From: Merdibacter sp965119685
GTDB taxonomy: Bacteria > Bacillota_I > Bacilli_A > Erysipelotrichales > Erysipelotrichaceae
Direction: 5' to 3'
Assembly (NCBI GenBank): GCA_965119685.1
Contig: OZ221971.1
Span: forward strand, 868,001-932,000
DNA length: 64,000 bases
The position numbers and the translations under genes were made by a program. This document shows positions 25,332 through 34,427 of the stretch, piece by piece; position 1 is the first letter of the stretch, and every line of letters begins with the position of its first letter. The notes beneath the pieces are model-generated. The model was not told the DNA's origin. It was given only the letters and a program-made list of their open reading frames with translations, and did not search any database.

Positions 25332-26087
25332 TCAGCCTTCGAGATATTGTATGATCGCTTCGCCGATGGCTTGGGCAAGCTGCTGCTGGAACGCATCGTC
25401 CGCCAATGCGCGCATATCGTCTGCATCGGTGATGAAGCCAAGCTCCAATAAGACGCTGGGCGCTTCATTGTATTGCAGGGTGTATAACGGATATTCGTCC
25501 TGATCGCGAACCTCACGGTCGCTTGTATAATGCAGGCTGTTAAGTGCAGTGTGCACACGCTGTGCCAACGCATAGGAGGCGGTATTGGAAAAGGACGTCC
25601 ACACCTCATAGCCCGCGGCTTCCTCATCGGAGGAGTTGAGATGAATGGAGACAAACGCGTCGGTGTCGTTCGCGTTGGAGATGCGGGTGCGTTCATAGAG
25701 ATCGTCCGCCTCATTCTCTGCCAAGGCACTGTCGTCCTGCCGTGTGTAAACCACATGAACTCCCTGTGCCTGTAAATATGCTCCTAAACGCAGAGCGATG
25801 GCTAATGTGATCTCTTTTTCAATACAGCCATTTCCCATACTGCCGCTGTCGATGCCGCCATGTCCCGGGTCCACGACTACGGTGTAGGCATGGTTGTCTA
25901 TCTGTTCTTTCCAACCGCGCAGGATATGATCCTCAAGAGCAGTCGATGAGAAATACGCAGAGACTTTCTCTGCGCGCTCGTCTTTATAATAAGCCTGCGG
26001 CTGGACAGCCGACAAAGCGTAAGAAGCCAAAAGCAGAAAAGCAAGCAGCAGCGGGCGAAGGATGACAAGCTTCGTCTGATGTTTCAT
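25332..26087 (-). CDS. N-acetylmuramoyl-L-alanine amidase (Amidase_3, CwlD-like)
   Basis: The 251-residue enzyme cleaves the bond between muramic acid and the stem peptide. An N-terminal membrane anchor or signal (about 8-27) precedes the catalytic domain. The zinc ligands are visible: His 76 in DPGHGGIDSG, Glu in CIEKEI near 90, and His in SIHLNSS near 148. The catalytic Glu is in LLELGFITD near 215. The size is that of CwlD-type amidases, without wall-binding repeats. AAAGGAG lies nine bases before the ATG. Confidence 0.9.
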   Translation of the reverse strand: MKHQTKLVILRPLLLAFLLLASYALSAVQPQAYYKDERAEKVSAYFSSTALEDHILRGWKEQIDNHAYTVVVDPGHGGIDSGSMGNGCIEKEITLAIALRLGAYLQAQGVHVVYTRQDDSALAENEADDLYERTRISNANDTDAFVSIHLNSSDEEAAGYEVWTSFSNTASYALAQRVHTALNSLHYTSDREVRDQDEYPLYTLQYNEAPSVLLELGFITDADDMRALADDAFQQQLAQAIGEAIIQYLEG

Positions 26088-26440
26088 AGCTGGGTGCTCC
26101 TTTCATCGTTATCGTTACCATTATACCGATTTTATGAGCGTTGTAAAGCAAAAATGTCCTTGCATCGTCAAGCCTTTGGGGGAGGGATGAGCGCCGTTAT
26201 GAGCGAACAGAGGGCTTTTGCCATGCAAAAAAGCACATCAGCGTTATTTCATTAAGCAGATGGCGCGATCGCGCTGATACTCAAAAAGCGGATGCAATCA
26301 AAGGGTAAGGGGGCAAAAGGGGAGCAGGCTTTGCATGATCATACACCGTTTGCATATGAATCATCGCCAAGACTGGAAAAATCCGCTATAATGGGAGAAA
26401 CAGGCAGGCGGGCATGCCGGCAAAAGAGAGGGACAGGCGG
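26088..26440. other. Intergenic region between divergent amidase and WYL regulator genes
   Basis: It contains a TATAAT box at 26386-26391 for the rightward regulator. No further gene is supported. Confidence 0.4.
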
Positions 26441-27355
26441 ATGAAAAGTGATCGGTTATTTGGTATCGTCTATCTGCTGTTAGCTAACGGGCAGATGAGC
26501 GCAAGAGAGCTGGCAGAGCATTTTGAGGTATCTCAGCGGACGATCTATCGCGATATCGACTCGCTGAGCGCGATGAATGTCCCGCTCTATATGAACAAGG
26601 GAAGAAACGGCGGCATCGCCATGATGGAGGGCTATACCTTGGATAAAGCGATGTTCAGTGATGAGGAACAGACACAGATTTTGTGCTCGCTCTTAGAGAG
26701 TCAATCGCTGCATGCCACAGATGCCAAAGGGCTGCAAGAGAAGCTGCAAAGCGTGTTTGCCAAACAAACGCCGGACATCTTTTTGGTCGATTTTTCCGTA
26801 TGGGGCGATTCCAAGCATCATCAAGAGACGTTTGCACAGATCAAAGAAGCGCTGCTGAGGCAGCAGGTCATCACCTTTTCCTATTGCGGCAGCGACGGTG
26901 TGCGCACCTCGCGCTGTGTGGAGCCGCTGAAGCTCCTCTTTAAGCATCAGGCGTGGTATCTTGCCGCGTATGATCGAACAAAGAAGGCACAGCGTATGTT
27001 CAAGCTCATGCGGATGCGTGAGGTGCGCCGCAGCAATCAGCGCTTCGACAAAGAGAAACATCATTTGTCTGACTTGGAATGGGAATGGACGAATACGCCG
27101 CAAACATCAATTGAGCTGCGCTTAGCATTCGCCGGTACAGCCGCCTATCGCGTATATGACGAATTTGACGAGGAGACGATCGTGAAAAACGAAGACGGCA
27201 GCTTTACGGTGACGGTGCGATTTCCCATGAGCGAGTGGGTTTATGGGTACCTGCTCTCCTTTGGCGATCAGCTGCGGGTGCTCGCACCGCAAGAGGTGAA
27301 AGAAGAGCTGCGATCGCGGCTTTGCGCCATGCTGGCGCTGTATGAGAAGCAGTGA
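26441..27355 (+). CDS. YafY-type HTH-WYL transcriptional regulator
   Basis: The 304-residue protein has an N-terminal HTH_11 winged helix (MSARELAEHFEVSQRTIYRDIDSL, residues 18-45) and the GRNGG wing. A WYL domain follows (about 130-205, with ITFSYCG and AWYLAAYD), then the WCX C-terminal extension. WYL domains bind nucleotides or nucleic acids, and these regulators often serve stress or defence genes. ATG 26441 is preferred over 26414, which touches its ribosome site. No obvious target beyond the next gene. Confidence 0.88.
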   Translation: MKSDRLFGIVYLLLANGQMSARELAEHFEVSQRTIYRDIDSLSAMNVPLYMNKGRNGGIAMMEGYTLDKAMFSDEEQTQILCSLLESQSLHATDAKGLQEKLQSVFAKQTPDIFLVDFSVWGDSKHHQETFAQIKEALLRQQVITFSYCGSDGVRTSRCVEPLKLLFKHQAWYLAAYDRTKKAQRMFKLMRMREVRRSNQRFDKEKHHLSDLEWEWTNTPQTSIELRLAFAGTAAYRVYDEFDEETIVKNEDGSFTVTVRFPMSEWVYGYLLSFGDQLRVLAPQEVKEELRSRLCAMLALYEKQ

Positions 27356-27399
27356 GCAGATACGGTGAGTGACATCTTTACTATTTTGTCATGTTCCTC

Positions 27400-27485
27400 T
27401 TGTCAACGGGTGTAAACTTACTATAATGGAAAGTGGATCTGAGAGATCACGGTCTGAATGTCAAAGGAGGACGATCCTCTCTTTG
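27400..27485 (+). promoter_or_regulatory. Promoter and leader hairpin of the LtaS-like gene
   Basis: TTGTCA (27400-27405) and TATAAT (27422-27427) are 16 bases apart. In the 135-base leader, CAAAG-GAGG (27462-27470) pairs with CCTC-T-CTTTG (27476-27485), a nine-pair hairpin that may tune expression. Confidence 0.6.
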
Positions 27486-27567
27486 TCATGGCGTTTGTGT
27501 GTCAAAGGATAGCGGCACTGTCAGGGAGAGATCGTGAAAATAGATTGAAAAGAGGTTGAACGAATTT

Positions 27568-29628
27568 ATGAGAAAGCAGAGCCGAAACGAGGAAGATCAG
27601 CGGACGCTCGTCACCGGGGGTAAACGAATTTGCCGCTTTGTGGGGAAGGAGATCGCCGCGCTGAAAGGAAAACAAGGGAGCATATGGCTGTTTCCCGCCG
27701 TTTTTCTGTATTGGGAAGCATTGCTGCGGATCATCGGCAAAACGGGTTTGTTTAAGGGCTTTTTGCCGACAATGCTCTTTATCGTAGGCGCCGGTTTGTT
27801 CTGTGGCGCACTCACTTCTATTTGGAAAGCGGGCGTCCGGCATGTGATGCGCACGGTGTTCCTTTTGCTCATCAGCATTTTTTACATCGTGGAATGCCTG
27901 ATTCGGGAAAGCTTTCAGATGTATATGACAATCGCGGATATCAAGAGCGGAACCGGCGGAGTCGTCGGGAATTTTTCCGCGGAGCTCTTTCGCGTCGTCT
28001 CCTCCTCCCTCGGGGTCATCCTTTTGTTTTTGATCCCTGTCGTGCTGTATGTATGGGCAATGATAAAAAAGAAAGCGAATACTCGTTTGAGTGTCTGTCA
28101 GGGAGGAATCGTCTTGTGCTGTGGGATCGCGGTGAGTGTGCTGGGCGTTTTTTCCACGGTTCCCTTGGGAGTGCACCATCTGTATGCGCAGCAGTATCGT
28201 TTCGATCAGGCGACGCAGACGTTTGGCTTGTTGACGAGTCTGCGGCTCGATATTCAATATAGTATCTTTGGCAATGCGGGCAAAGGTGATTTGGTTGCCA
28301 CATGGGAAAAACAGCCGGAAGAAGCCCCGAAGGAGTATGGAAAGAACGTTTCCTCTATTGACTTTACAGAGCTGAGCGAGAGCACGGCGGACGAGACGAT
28401 TCGCTCGATGCACGAATATGTCAGCGATCTCACGCCGACGTCCAAGAATCGCTATACCGGACTGTTTCAAGGGAAAAATCTGATTTTGATCTGCGCCGAA
28501 GCATTTTCCGATGCAGTGATTGATGAGGAGCTGACCCCGACGCTGTATCGTTTGACACACGAGGGAATCTATTTTTCCGACTACTATCAGCCGGCATGGG
28601 GCGGCAGCACTTCCACGGGGGAATATTCGTTTTTGACGGGACTGGTGCCGATGGATGGCGTGGAGACGATGCTGGAAACCAAAAATAACCGAAACGAATA
28701 TACGCTGGGTACGCAGCTGATGCGCCAAGGATATTACAGCGCTGCCTTTCATAACGGAAGCTATGACTATTACAGCCGCAATCTCACCCATGAAAATTTA
28801 GGATATGCGAGCTTTCTCGCTACCGGAAACGGCTTGGAAAAGATCAGCGGGGCATGGCCAAGCGACAGCGTATTCTTTGATACGACGATGGACACCTATA
28901 TTGATCAGCAGCCCTTCAGCATTTATTATATGACGCTGAGCGGACATGCGCCTTATACGAGCAGCGATGTGAAAACGAAGAAGTATATGGACAAGGTCAA
29001 AGAGGTGCTGGGCGATCAGTATAAAGAGACGACGCTGAATTATTTCTGTTATCAGATGGAGCTGGAAGAAGCCTTGACGATCATGGTGGAGCGGCTGGAA
29101 GAGGCAGGCATAGCGGAGGATACGGTCATCTGCATGACTTCCGATCATTATCCGTATGGACTTGCCCAATCGGTAACCTTCGGCAACAGCGAAGATTATA
29201 TGGAAGATCTCTATCAGTATAAAATCACGAAAGACTGGGACCGCGATCACAATACATGGCTGCTGTGGTCGGGCAGTCTGGAGGGAGAACTGAAGGAATA
29301 CGCCTGTGAAATCAGCGAGCCGACCTACAGCCTGGATATTACACCGACCTTGTTAAACCTGTTTGGCATCGAGTATGATTCCAGGTTGCTGGTGGGGCGT
29401 GATGTCTTTTCCGATGCACCGGCGCTGGTGCTGTGGAATGACGGCTCTTGGATCAGCGATCAGGGAAAATATGATTCTGAAACCGGAACGTTTACGCCCC
29501 ATCCAGGGGTCGAGGCGGATGAAGAGGAGATTCAGCGCACAAAGACGATCGTCGCCAATAAGATCGCGTTTTCCAATCAGGTGCTGAAAACGGACTATTA
29601 TCGGATTTTGTTTGAGACAAAAGAATGA
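27568..29628 (+). CDS. LTA-synthase-like sulfatase-family membrane enzyme
   Basis: The protein is about 686 residues. The N-terminal 210 hold membrane helices (five hydrophobic segments). The rest is an alkaline-phosphatase/sulfatase domain of the LtaS/phosphoglycerol-transferase type. It starts near GKNLILICAEAFSD (residue 300), has the nucleophile loop GGSTSTGEYSFLTGL near 350 with the catalytic Thr, and the metal site TSDHYPYG near 525. LtaS adds glycerol-phosphate from phosphatidylglycerol to a glycolipid anchor outside the membrane. The start is uncertain: ATG 27568 has AGAGG 12 bases upstream, while TTG 27556 directly touches it. Confidence 0.85.
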   Translation: MRKQSRNEEDQRTLVTGGKRICRFVGKEIAALKGKQGSIWLFPAVFLYWEALLRIIGKTGLFKGFLPTMLFIVGAGLFCGALTSIWKAGVRHVMRTVFLLLISIFYIVECLIRESFQMYMTIADIKSGTGGVVGNFSAELFRVVSSSLGVILLFLIPVVLYVWAMIKKKANTRLSVCQGGIVLCCGIAVSVLGVFSTVPLGVHHLYAQQYRFDQATQTFGLLTSLRLDIQYSIFGNAGKGDLVATWEKQPEEAPKEYGKNVSSIDFTELSESTADETIRSMHEYVSDLTPTSKNRYTGLFQGKNLILICAEAFSDAVIDEELTPTLYRLTHEGIYFSDYYQPAWGGSTSTGEYSFLTGLVPMDGVETMLETKNNRNEYTLGTQLMRQGYYSAAFHNGSYDYYSRNLTHENLGYASFLATGNGLEKISGAWPSDSVFFDTTMDTYIDQQPFSIYYMTLSGHAPYTSSDVKTKKYMDKVKEVLGDQYKETTLNYFCYQMELEEALTIMVERLEEAGIAEDTVICMTSDHYPYGLAQSVTFGNSEDYMEDLYQYKITKDWDRDHNTWLLWSGSLEGELKEYACEISEPTYSLDITPTLLNLFGIEYDSRLLVGRDVFSDAPALVLWNDGSWISDQGKYDSETGTFTPHPGVEADEEEIQRTKTIVANKIAFSNQVLKTDYYRILFETKE

Positions 29629-29636
29629 GACTTGAT

Positions 29637-29836
29637 GGGGCTGTAACGAATAAAAGCATTCGGCAAAAAGCATTGCATTCTCATAGGAGAACAGATTCGT
29701 TTTTTGCTGCCTGTGGAATTTGTTCGCGAAAAACGCGGAAATGAATAGAAAAACGAGTGTAACATAGCGTCAGTTTGCATCTACACTCGTTCTTTTTTTG
29801 CATAGTGATATTCCTTATTCTTTTCGTTACAGCCCC
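29637..29836 (-). repeat. TIR-bounded structured repeat, copy B (200 bp)
   Basis: It is bounded by perfect 14-base inverted ends, GGGGCTGTAACGAA and its complement. Read on the minus strand it is nearly identical to copy C. It has a hairpin AACGAGTGT/ACACTCGTT with a T-run, and a second hairpin with A/T-rich outer arms and an inner TTCTC/GAGAA. It begins eight bases after the LtaS-like stop and ends before tRNA-Val. No target duplication is obvious. Confidence 0.85.
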
Positions 29837-29913
29837 TTTTCTTTGTATTTTTTACGCAAAAATGAAAGAAAGACTTGCAAAAGTCAGAAAATTTGCTAAT
29901 ATGTTAGATGCAT

Positions 29914-29989
29914 GGAGACTTAGCTCAGTTGGGAGAGCACTTCCTTGACGTGGAAGGGGTCATGGGTTCGAGTCCCTTAGCCTCCACCA
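29914..29989 (+). tRNA. tRNA-Val(GAC)
   Basis: The cloverleaf has acceptor GGAGACT/AGCCTCC, D arm GCTC/GAGC, anticodon arm CTTCC-TTGACGT-GGAAG (anticodon GAC), T loop TTCGAGT, discriminator A and encoded CCA. Two stem mismatches are visible, A5-C68 in the acceptor and T50-T64 in the T stem. It is probably functional but slightly irregular. Confidence 0.88.
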
Positions 29990-30135
29990 TATTGGTATGT
30001 AATGCGATGCAATAGCGGTATTCATCGCATTTTTCATATAGTTTCGGCGTTGTCCGATGCGAGAAAACGGATGCGTTCACCGCGAGGGGAGAGGGCGCAT
30101 CAAAGTGAGTAAGCGGAAAGAAAGGGGGAGAACTC

Positions 30136-31494
30136 ATGGCGAAAACAGCGAACATCACAGAGGGTTCGATCATCAAGCCGCTGCTGTATTTTTTCTTTCC
30201 GATTCTGATCGGTACCTTTTTTCAGCAGCTGTATAATACCGTGGATGCGCTCATCGTCGGCAATTTCCTCGGCAAGGAGGCGTTAGCGGCCGTCGGCGGT
30301 ACGACCTCGACTTACCTGAATCTGTTTGTCGGCTTTTTTGTCGGTCTCTCCAGCGGCGTTACCGTTCTGATTTCGCAGCTGTTTGGGTCCCGCAGCTATG
30401 CGCGCATCACGCATACGGTGCATACGGCGCTGGCATTATCCCTGCTTTTCGGCGTCTTGTTAAGCGTTGCGGGCATCGCTACGGCGAAAGCGTCGCTGTT
30501 GTTTTTGAATGTGCCCCCGGAGATCCTCGATCTTTCGCTGGAATATATTTACATCTATTTCATCGGTCTCTTTCTCATGCTCGTTTACAACATGGGCTGT
30601 GCCATTCTGCGCGCGGTCGGTGACTCTAAGCATCCGCTCTATTTTCTGATCGTCTCATGCGGGGTCAATATCGTTTTGGATATTGTGTTTGTCTACTGCT
30701 TTGGCTGGGGTGTTGCCGGAGCGGCGATTGCGACCGTCATCGCACAGGCGGCTGCGGCGGCTTTGGTGGTGCTTTCTCTGTATCAAAGCGAGGATGCCCT
30801 TTGTTTTCGCTTTCGGCAGCTGCGCTTGGATGTGCCTATCGTCAAAAGTATTTTCCGGGTGGGATTTCCCGCTGCCGTCGAATCGATTCTCTATACCGTT
30901 TCTAATCTGGTAATCGCCGCAAAGGTGAATGATTTCGGCGTGGACGTCATTGCCGCCAACACCTCCTATGGAAAGATTGACGCGATCTTTTTCATGGTGT
31001 TGCAGGCGTTTGGCATTGCCATCACGACCTTTGTCGGGCAAAACTACGGCGCCGGGCGTCTCGACCGTGTGAAAAAAGGAATTGACCGCTGGCTGGGGCT
31101 CGCCGTCCTCGTCGCTTTTTTCCTGTCTGCGGTGATCTGTCTGTTTGCCCGTCCGCTGTTGTCGATCTTCAACGGCGATGAGGCGGTCATCACCGCCGGC
31201 GTTGCCATCATCTGGTGCATCGTTCCTTTCTGGTTTACCTATGTGCCGATCGAATTGATCAGCGGCGGTCTGCGCGGCTTGGGCAATACCCTGATTCCGA
31301 CGATCATCACCGCTGTGGGCATCATCGGCTTTCGCTGCGTTTGGCTGCTGTTGCTGCCGATCTCTTCTCTGCAAATGGTTTTCAGCGTCTATCCGCTGAC
31401 TTGGGCGCTCACCTCTGCCGCCTTTTTGATCTACTATTATTCGGGTGCTTACCGCCGTCATACGATGAAGCTGCCGCAAGCCAAGGAACGCTAG
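30136..31494 (+). CDS. MATE-family multidrug/Na+ antiporter
   Basis: The 452-residue protein has twelve predicted membrane helices in two similar halves, with the family start IIKPLLYFFFPILIGTFFQQLYNTVDALIVGNFLGK. It belongs to the NorM/DinF-related MATE exporters that expel cationic drugs or metabolites using a sodium or proton gradient. GGGGGAG lies seven bases before the ATG. It is a single gene followed by a terminator. The substrate is unknown. Confidence 0.92.
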   Translation: MAKTANITEGSIIKPLLYFFFPILIGTFFQQLYNTVDALIVGNFLGKEALAAVGGTTSTYLNLFVGFFVGLSSGVTVLISQLFGSRSYARITHTVHTALALSLLFGVLLSVAGIATAKASLLFLNVPPEILDLSLEYIYIYFIGLFLMLVYNMGCAILRAVGDSKHPLYFLIVSCGVNIVLDIVFVYCFGWGVAGAAIATVIAQAAAAALVVLSLYQSEDALCFRFRQLRLDVPIVKSIFRVGFPAAVESILYTVSNLVIAAKVNDFGVDVIAANTSYGKIDAIFFMVLQAFGIAITTFVGQNYGAGRLDRVKKGIDRWLGLAVLVAFFLSAVICLFARPLLSIFNGDEAVITAGVAIIWCIVPFWFTYVPIELISGGLRGLGNTLIPTIITAVGIIGFRCVWLLLLPISSLQMVFSVYPLTWALTSAAFLIYYYSGAYRRHTMKLPQAKER

Positions 31495-31560
31495 AGAAAA
31501 AAGCGAAAAGAACGGATGTCTCTTGAGCGATGATGAGCAAAATACATAAGCGATTGCAGG

Positions 31561-31594
31561 AGCACGGTGGATGGTGATGCCATTGTGCTTTTTT
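31561..31594 (+). terminator. Terminator of the MATE gene
   Basis: AGCACGGTGG pairs with CCATTGTGCT (two wobbles), followed by TTTTTT. Confidence 0.8.
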
Positions 31595-31919
31595 GTCATG
31601 CGATCATTTGGCTCTTCACAGGTCGATCAACGTTTTCGATGGAGGGTATCTGTCGGAGGGCTCCTTAATACAGCGAATATAGAGCAGGTACGCTTTTTTT
31701 GTAAACGGTGCGCAACCCTTTTTCCGGGATGCAAACGCTTTGCCTGTCTGAGCGCTGTGGTGACGCTCTGTTAACAAGACGCTTACGCAGATTTCTTATT
31801 CCGCATGAAATAGACGCTTGTTGTCGCTTGTCCCTCATTCTAAACAATGCCCGGCTGTTTTCTTTGCATCCGAAGCTTTGAATGATTTGGTTTTTCATCA
31901 CCATTTTTGGCATAGTACA
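31595..31919. other. Gene-poor junction leading into the AT-rich segment
   Basis: No supported gene. Base composition turns more AT-rich toward 31900, consistent with the left edge of an acquired segment. Confidence 0.35.
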
Positions 31920-31948
31920 TTGACATACATAGCAATTTTGATTATACT
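31920..31948 (+). promoter_or_regulatory. Consensus promoter of the padR operon
   Basis: TTGACA (31920-31925) and TATACT (31943-31948) have a 17-base spacer, among the strongest matches in the window. Confidence 0.8.
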
Positions 31949-31967
31949 GAGTGTAGAGGTGAAACAA

Positions 31968-32315
31968 ATGCCACAGCACTCGATCAACAGTGATTTGATT
32001 CGCGGCCATATTGACACCATCATTCTTAAAATATTGAAAGAGGGCGACAACTATGGCTACGAGATTATGAAAGCTGTATCTGTAAACAGCAACAACGCAT
32101 ACGAGCTAAAAGAGCCGTCATTATATACAAGCCTAAAGCGTCTTGAAAAACAAGGCTACATCGTGAGCTATTGGGGCGAAGAATCACAAGGGGGACGGCG
32201 AAAATACTATCATATTACAGACAGCGGCAATGCCGCTTATGAAAAAGCTCTTGCAGAGTGGATATACGCGCAAAGGATTATTACCATGTTGCTTCAAGGA
32301 GGTGGGCATCAATGA
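31968..32315 (+). CDS. PadR-family transcriptional regulator
   Basis: The 115-residue protein has the PadR winged helix (LIRGHIDTIILKILKEGDNYGYEIMKAV, then SLYTSLKRLEKQGYI and GGRRKYYHIT). The ATG follows AGAGGTGA and a consensus promoter. It is first of three overlapping genes; such small PadR proteins usually repress their own operon. The ATGA overlap couples it to the membrane protein that follows. Confidence 0.92.
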   Translation: MPQHSINSDLIRGHIDTIILKILKEGDNYGYEIMKAVSVNSNNAYELKEPSLYTSLKRLEKQGYIVSYWGEESQGGRRKYYHITDSGNAAYEKALAEWIYAQRIITMLLQGGGHQ

Positions 32316-32977
32316 GGGAGATCAACGACTATGTTGACAGATTGTTTCAACACCGGCGCTTAACGCCGGAAGTAAAAGATTTAAAAGAAGAAATTTTGAG
32401 CAATATGCTTGCGAAACGGGACGATTTGATTGCACAGGGACTTGATGCGGCCAGCGCAACAGAAAAAGCAAAAGAAAGCTTGTCGGCGATTGATGAGCTG
32501 ATAGATACCAATCAATTAACCGATATCGGCAAGTATCATTCGGAGTGTATGCAAATGCTGCTGCTCAACAGCATCATATTCTGGATATTTTCACTGCCGC
32601 TTCTTTTTAGCGGATATGCGTTAGTAAGCTATATGGGATGTATGCTGGTGATCCTTTTTGGCGCTGCTTACCTTTACAGGAAACACAACAACACCGGCGA
32701 CTTTGCCGTTCTCTGTGTTACCGCCAGTCACAGGCGCAAAAAAATAGCATGGATTGTCTGGATTCTCTTTTTCTTTATTGCTGAGGGGATAGCGGCGGCG
32801 TTGACGTTTGGAAGTGATCTTTGGTTTGGCAGACCTCTCAATATCAATGGTCCGTATCAGATGGCGAATATCGCTGTACGCTTCTATCTGCCGCTGCTTA
32901 CGATTATGATTCCGATCACATTCAGCAGCTTTTCAAAGATCTTGCAAAAATGTGGAAAGGGGCGGGAAAATGAATAA
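32312..32977 (+). CDS. Permease-prefix-domain (DUF1700-like) membrane protein
   Basis: The 221-residue product opens with the cytoplasmic permease-prefix helix bundle found behind PadR genes (INDYVDRLFQ, VKDLKEEILSNM, and A-T-E-K-A-K-E-S). It continues with five hydrophobic helices (about 88-108, 110-127, 150-172 and two more after 190). PadR plus this domain is a common Bacillota pair that senses envelope state or antimicrobials. The gene overlaps both neighbours. Confidence 0.8.
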   Translation: MREINDYVDRLFQHRRLTPEVKDLKEEILSNMLAKRDDLIAQGLDAASATEKAKESLSAIDELIDTNQLTDIGKYHSECMQMLLLNSIIFWIFSLPLLFSGYALVSYMGCMLVILFGAAYLYRKHNNTGDFAVLCVTASHRRKKIAWIVWILFFFIAEGIAAALTFGSDLWFGRPLNINGPYQMANIAVRFYLPLLTIMIPITFSSFSKILQKCGKGRENE

Positions 32978-33530
32978 AAAGGACAAGGCTGTCATCACCC
33001 TTTTGGCAATCGCTGTAACTGCGTTTTGCATAATTCAGTTTTGGATGATTCCGTCCCATCGGGCACAAGAAAGCGAATACGCCCGAAACCAGATGGACGC
33101 GCTCACACATGACATTTCCGTCATTGAGTCTTACAGAACGCCTTATATCGGAAATGCGTCTAACATCAGCAATTTGTTTGAGGCTTTGCCGATGAATAAC
33201 ATTCCTAAAAAATTTGAAATCCATTCGGATGATTGTACCCTGACCGTGAACTATCTTGATACTGTTGACAATATCGGAGAGGAAAAGGTGCAGCGTGATC
33301 TGGTTTATAACGCTGTTGCGGCGATGGCGGCGATTGATAACCTGTCGGGGATCACCTATCACTTTTCCGGTAATAGCTATTCTTTCACCCGAGAGCAGTT
33401 GGAAACGGTATTTGGCACGCCGTTGTCAAATCTGCTGAAACAGGAAAATTGGAGTACGGAAGTACAGAGCAGATTAAACGATAGGAATTTTGTTGGACAA
33501 TTCTTTTCATATCCTCATAAGACACTATGA
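32970..33530 (+). CDS. DUF4825-like membrane-anchored protein
   Basis: The 186-residue protein has one N-terminal membrane helix (about 7-27) and an outer domain resembling DUF4825 (YRTPYIGNASNISNLFEALP, then YSFTREQLETVFG). DUF4825 proteins commonly accompany PadR or anti-sigma-type membrane genes. It overlaps the upstream gene by eight bases. The C-terminus (FSYPHKTL) abuts a relaxase remnant, so the true end may have been altered. Confidence 0.75.
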   Translation: MNKKDKAVITLLAIAVTAFCIIQFWMIPSHRAQESEYARNQMDALTHDISVIESYRTPYIGNASNISNLFEALPMNNIPKKFEIHSDDCTLTVNYLDTVDNIGEEKVQRDLVYNAVAAMAAIDNLSGITYHFSGNSYSFTREQLETVFGTPLSNLLKQENWSTEVQSRLNDRNFVGQFFSYPHKTL

Positions 33531-33559
33531 TCTTCTGAGACAGTACAAAGGCTGTTCAA

Positions 33560-34012
33560 CGCTTGAGCGACATCATCTGCATCGAAAATGGATTGTCCAT
33601 TGCCGAAAATCCCAATTCCCATGGCAAAAGTTACAATCAATGATTGAACGACAAGGCGAAGCGATCCCATCGGGAGCAACATCGAATGATGATCGGCCAA
33701 ATGCTGGAGCAAAAGCCTGCAGACTTTGATGAGTTAGTGAAAATGCTTTCCGAGATGGGCTGCGAAGTAATCCGACGCAGAAAAGCAATTTGCCTCAAGA
33801 CACCCGAATGGAAAAATATTGCCCGGAAGGATGAAAGATTTGGAATCGGATACAGTGAGACAGAAATCCGTGCAGTGCCGGCGGGGAAAAGCAGCAAACA
33901 CCCCACAAAAAATCCACCGTCCGCTCAAAGCTTCCCAAGGTTAATCTGCTGGTAGATATCCAAAAAAAAACGCCGTGCCGGAAAAGGTGCCGGATATGCG
34001 CGTTGGGTCTAG
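33560..34012 (+). pseudogene. Conjugative-element relaxase, decayed C-terminal remnant
   Basis: Conceptual translation gives RLSDIICIENGLSIAENPN, HGKSYNQ-stop-LNDKAKR, then FDELVKMLSEMGCEV and TPEWKNIARKDERFG. After frameshifts come PKVNLLVDIQ and RAGKGAGYARWV. This is the C-terminal part of the Mob-type relaxase/nickase of clostridial integrative elements. A TGA replaces a Trp near 33641, and at least two frameshifts follow. No catalytic N-terminus, integrase or coupling protein is nearby. Confidence 0.82.
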
Positions 34013-34042
34013 GAGTTTATTTAAAAGAGATGTGAAATTCGT

Positions 34043-34123
34043 TTAAATCTTATAAGAAATTACTGCAATCTTTTTGATCATCTTTTTATCAATATTGAAT
34101 AAAGCTGTGATAAAATCGCACAT
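34043..34123 (-). CDS. Possible 26-residue peptide gene
   Basis: The ATG at 34123 is preceded by AAGGAGG ten bases upstream and reads to TAA at 34045. The peptide is amphipathic and basic at the C-terminus (FNIDKKMIKKIAVISYKI) with one Cys at position 2. A large palindrome (34197-34230) lies upstream, near where its promoter should be. It could be a leader, a signalling peptide or a membrane-active peptide left from the mobile element, or chance. Confidence 0.35.
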   Translation of the reverse strand: MCDFITALFNIDKKMIKKIAVISYKI

Positions 34124-34196
34124 AGGCTCATTACCTCCTTCGCATGTATTTTCTATTAAAGAAATGATAACACGAAAGCTTTTTCATATATAAAAA

Positions 34197-34230
34197 GTGG
34201 GGTATCCACACAAATGTGAAAGATACCCAC
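34197..34230. repeat. Large interrupted palindrome
   Basis: Outer arms GTGGGGTATC (34197-34206) and GATACCCAC (34222-34230) enclose the inner dyad CACA-AA-TGTG (34209-34218). It has no T-run, so an operator or a mobile-element recognition site is more likely than a terminator. Confidence 0.5.
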
Positions 34231-34427
34231 ACATAATGTTAAATAGGTTTTAAAACAATAACGCCAAAGTTGAGAGGTATGGCACACCCGCACACGAATG
34301 TAAAGCGCCTAAATAAGCATATTGGTAAGCTGTATGCCTTAACAGGGCAGGTACGGTTTGACAAGGGGCGGTAGTTTAATAGCTAGCGCCTGTTTTCTTT
34401 TTGTCCTTTATTTTACAACATAGACGA

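Noticed and set aside
34279..34374. A 31-codon frame near the mobile-element remnant
   Set aside because: Its GAGAGG touches the ATG and the sequence matches nothing known; it may be residue of the element.
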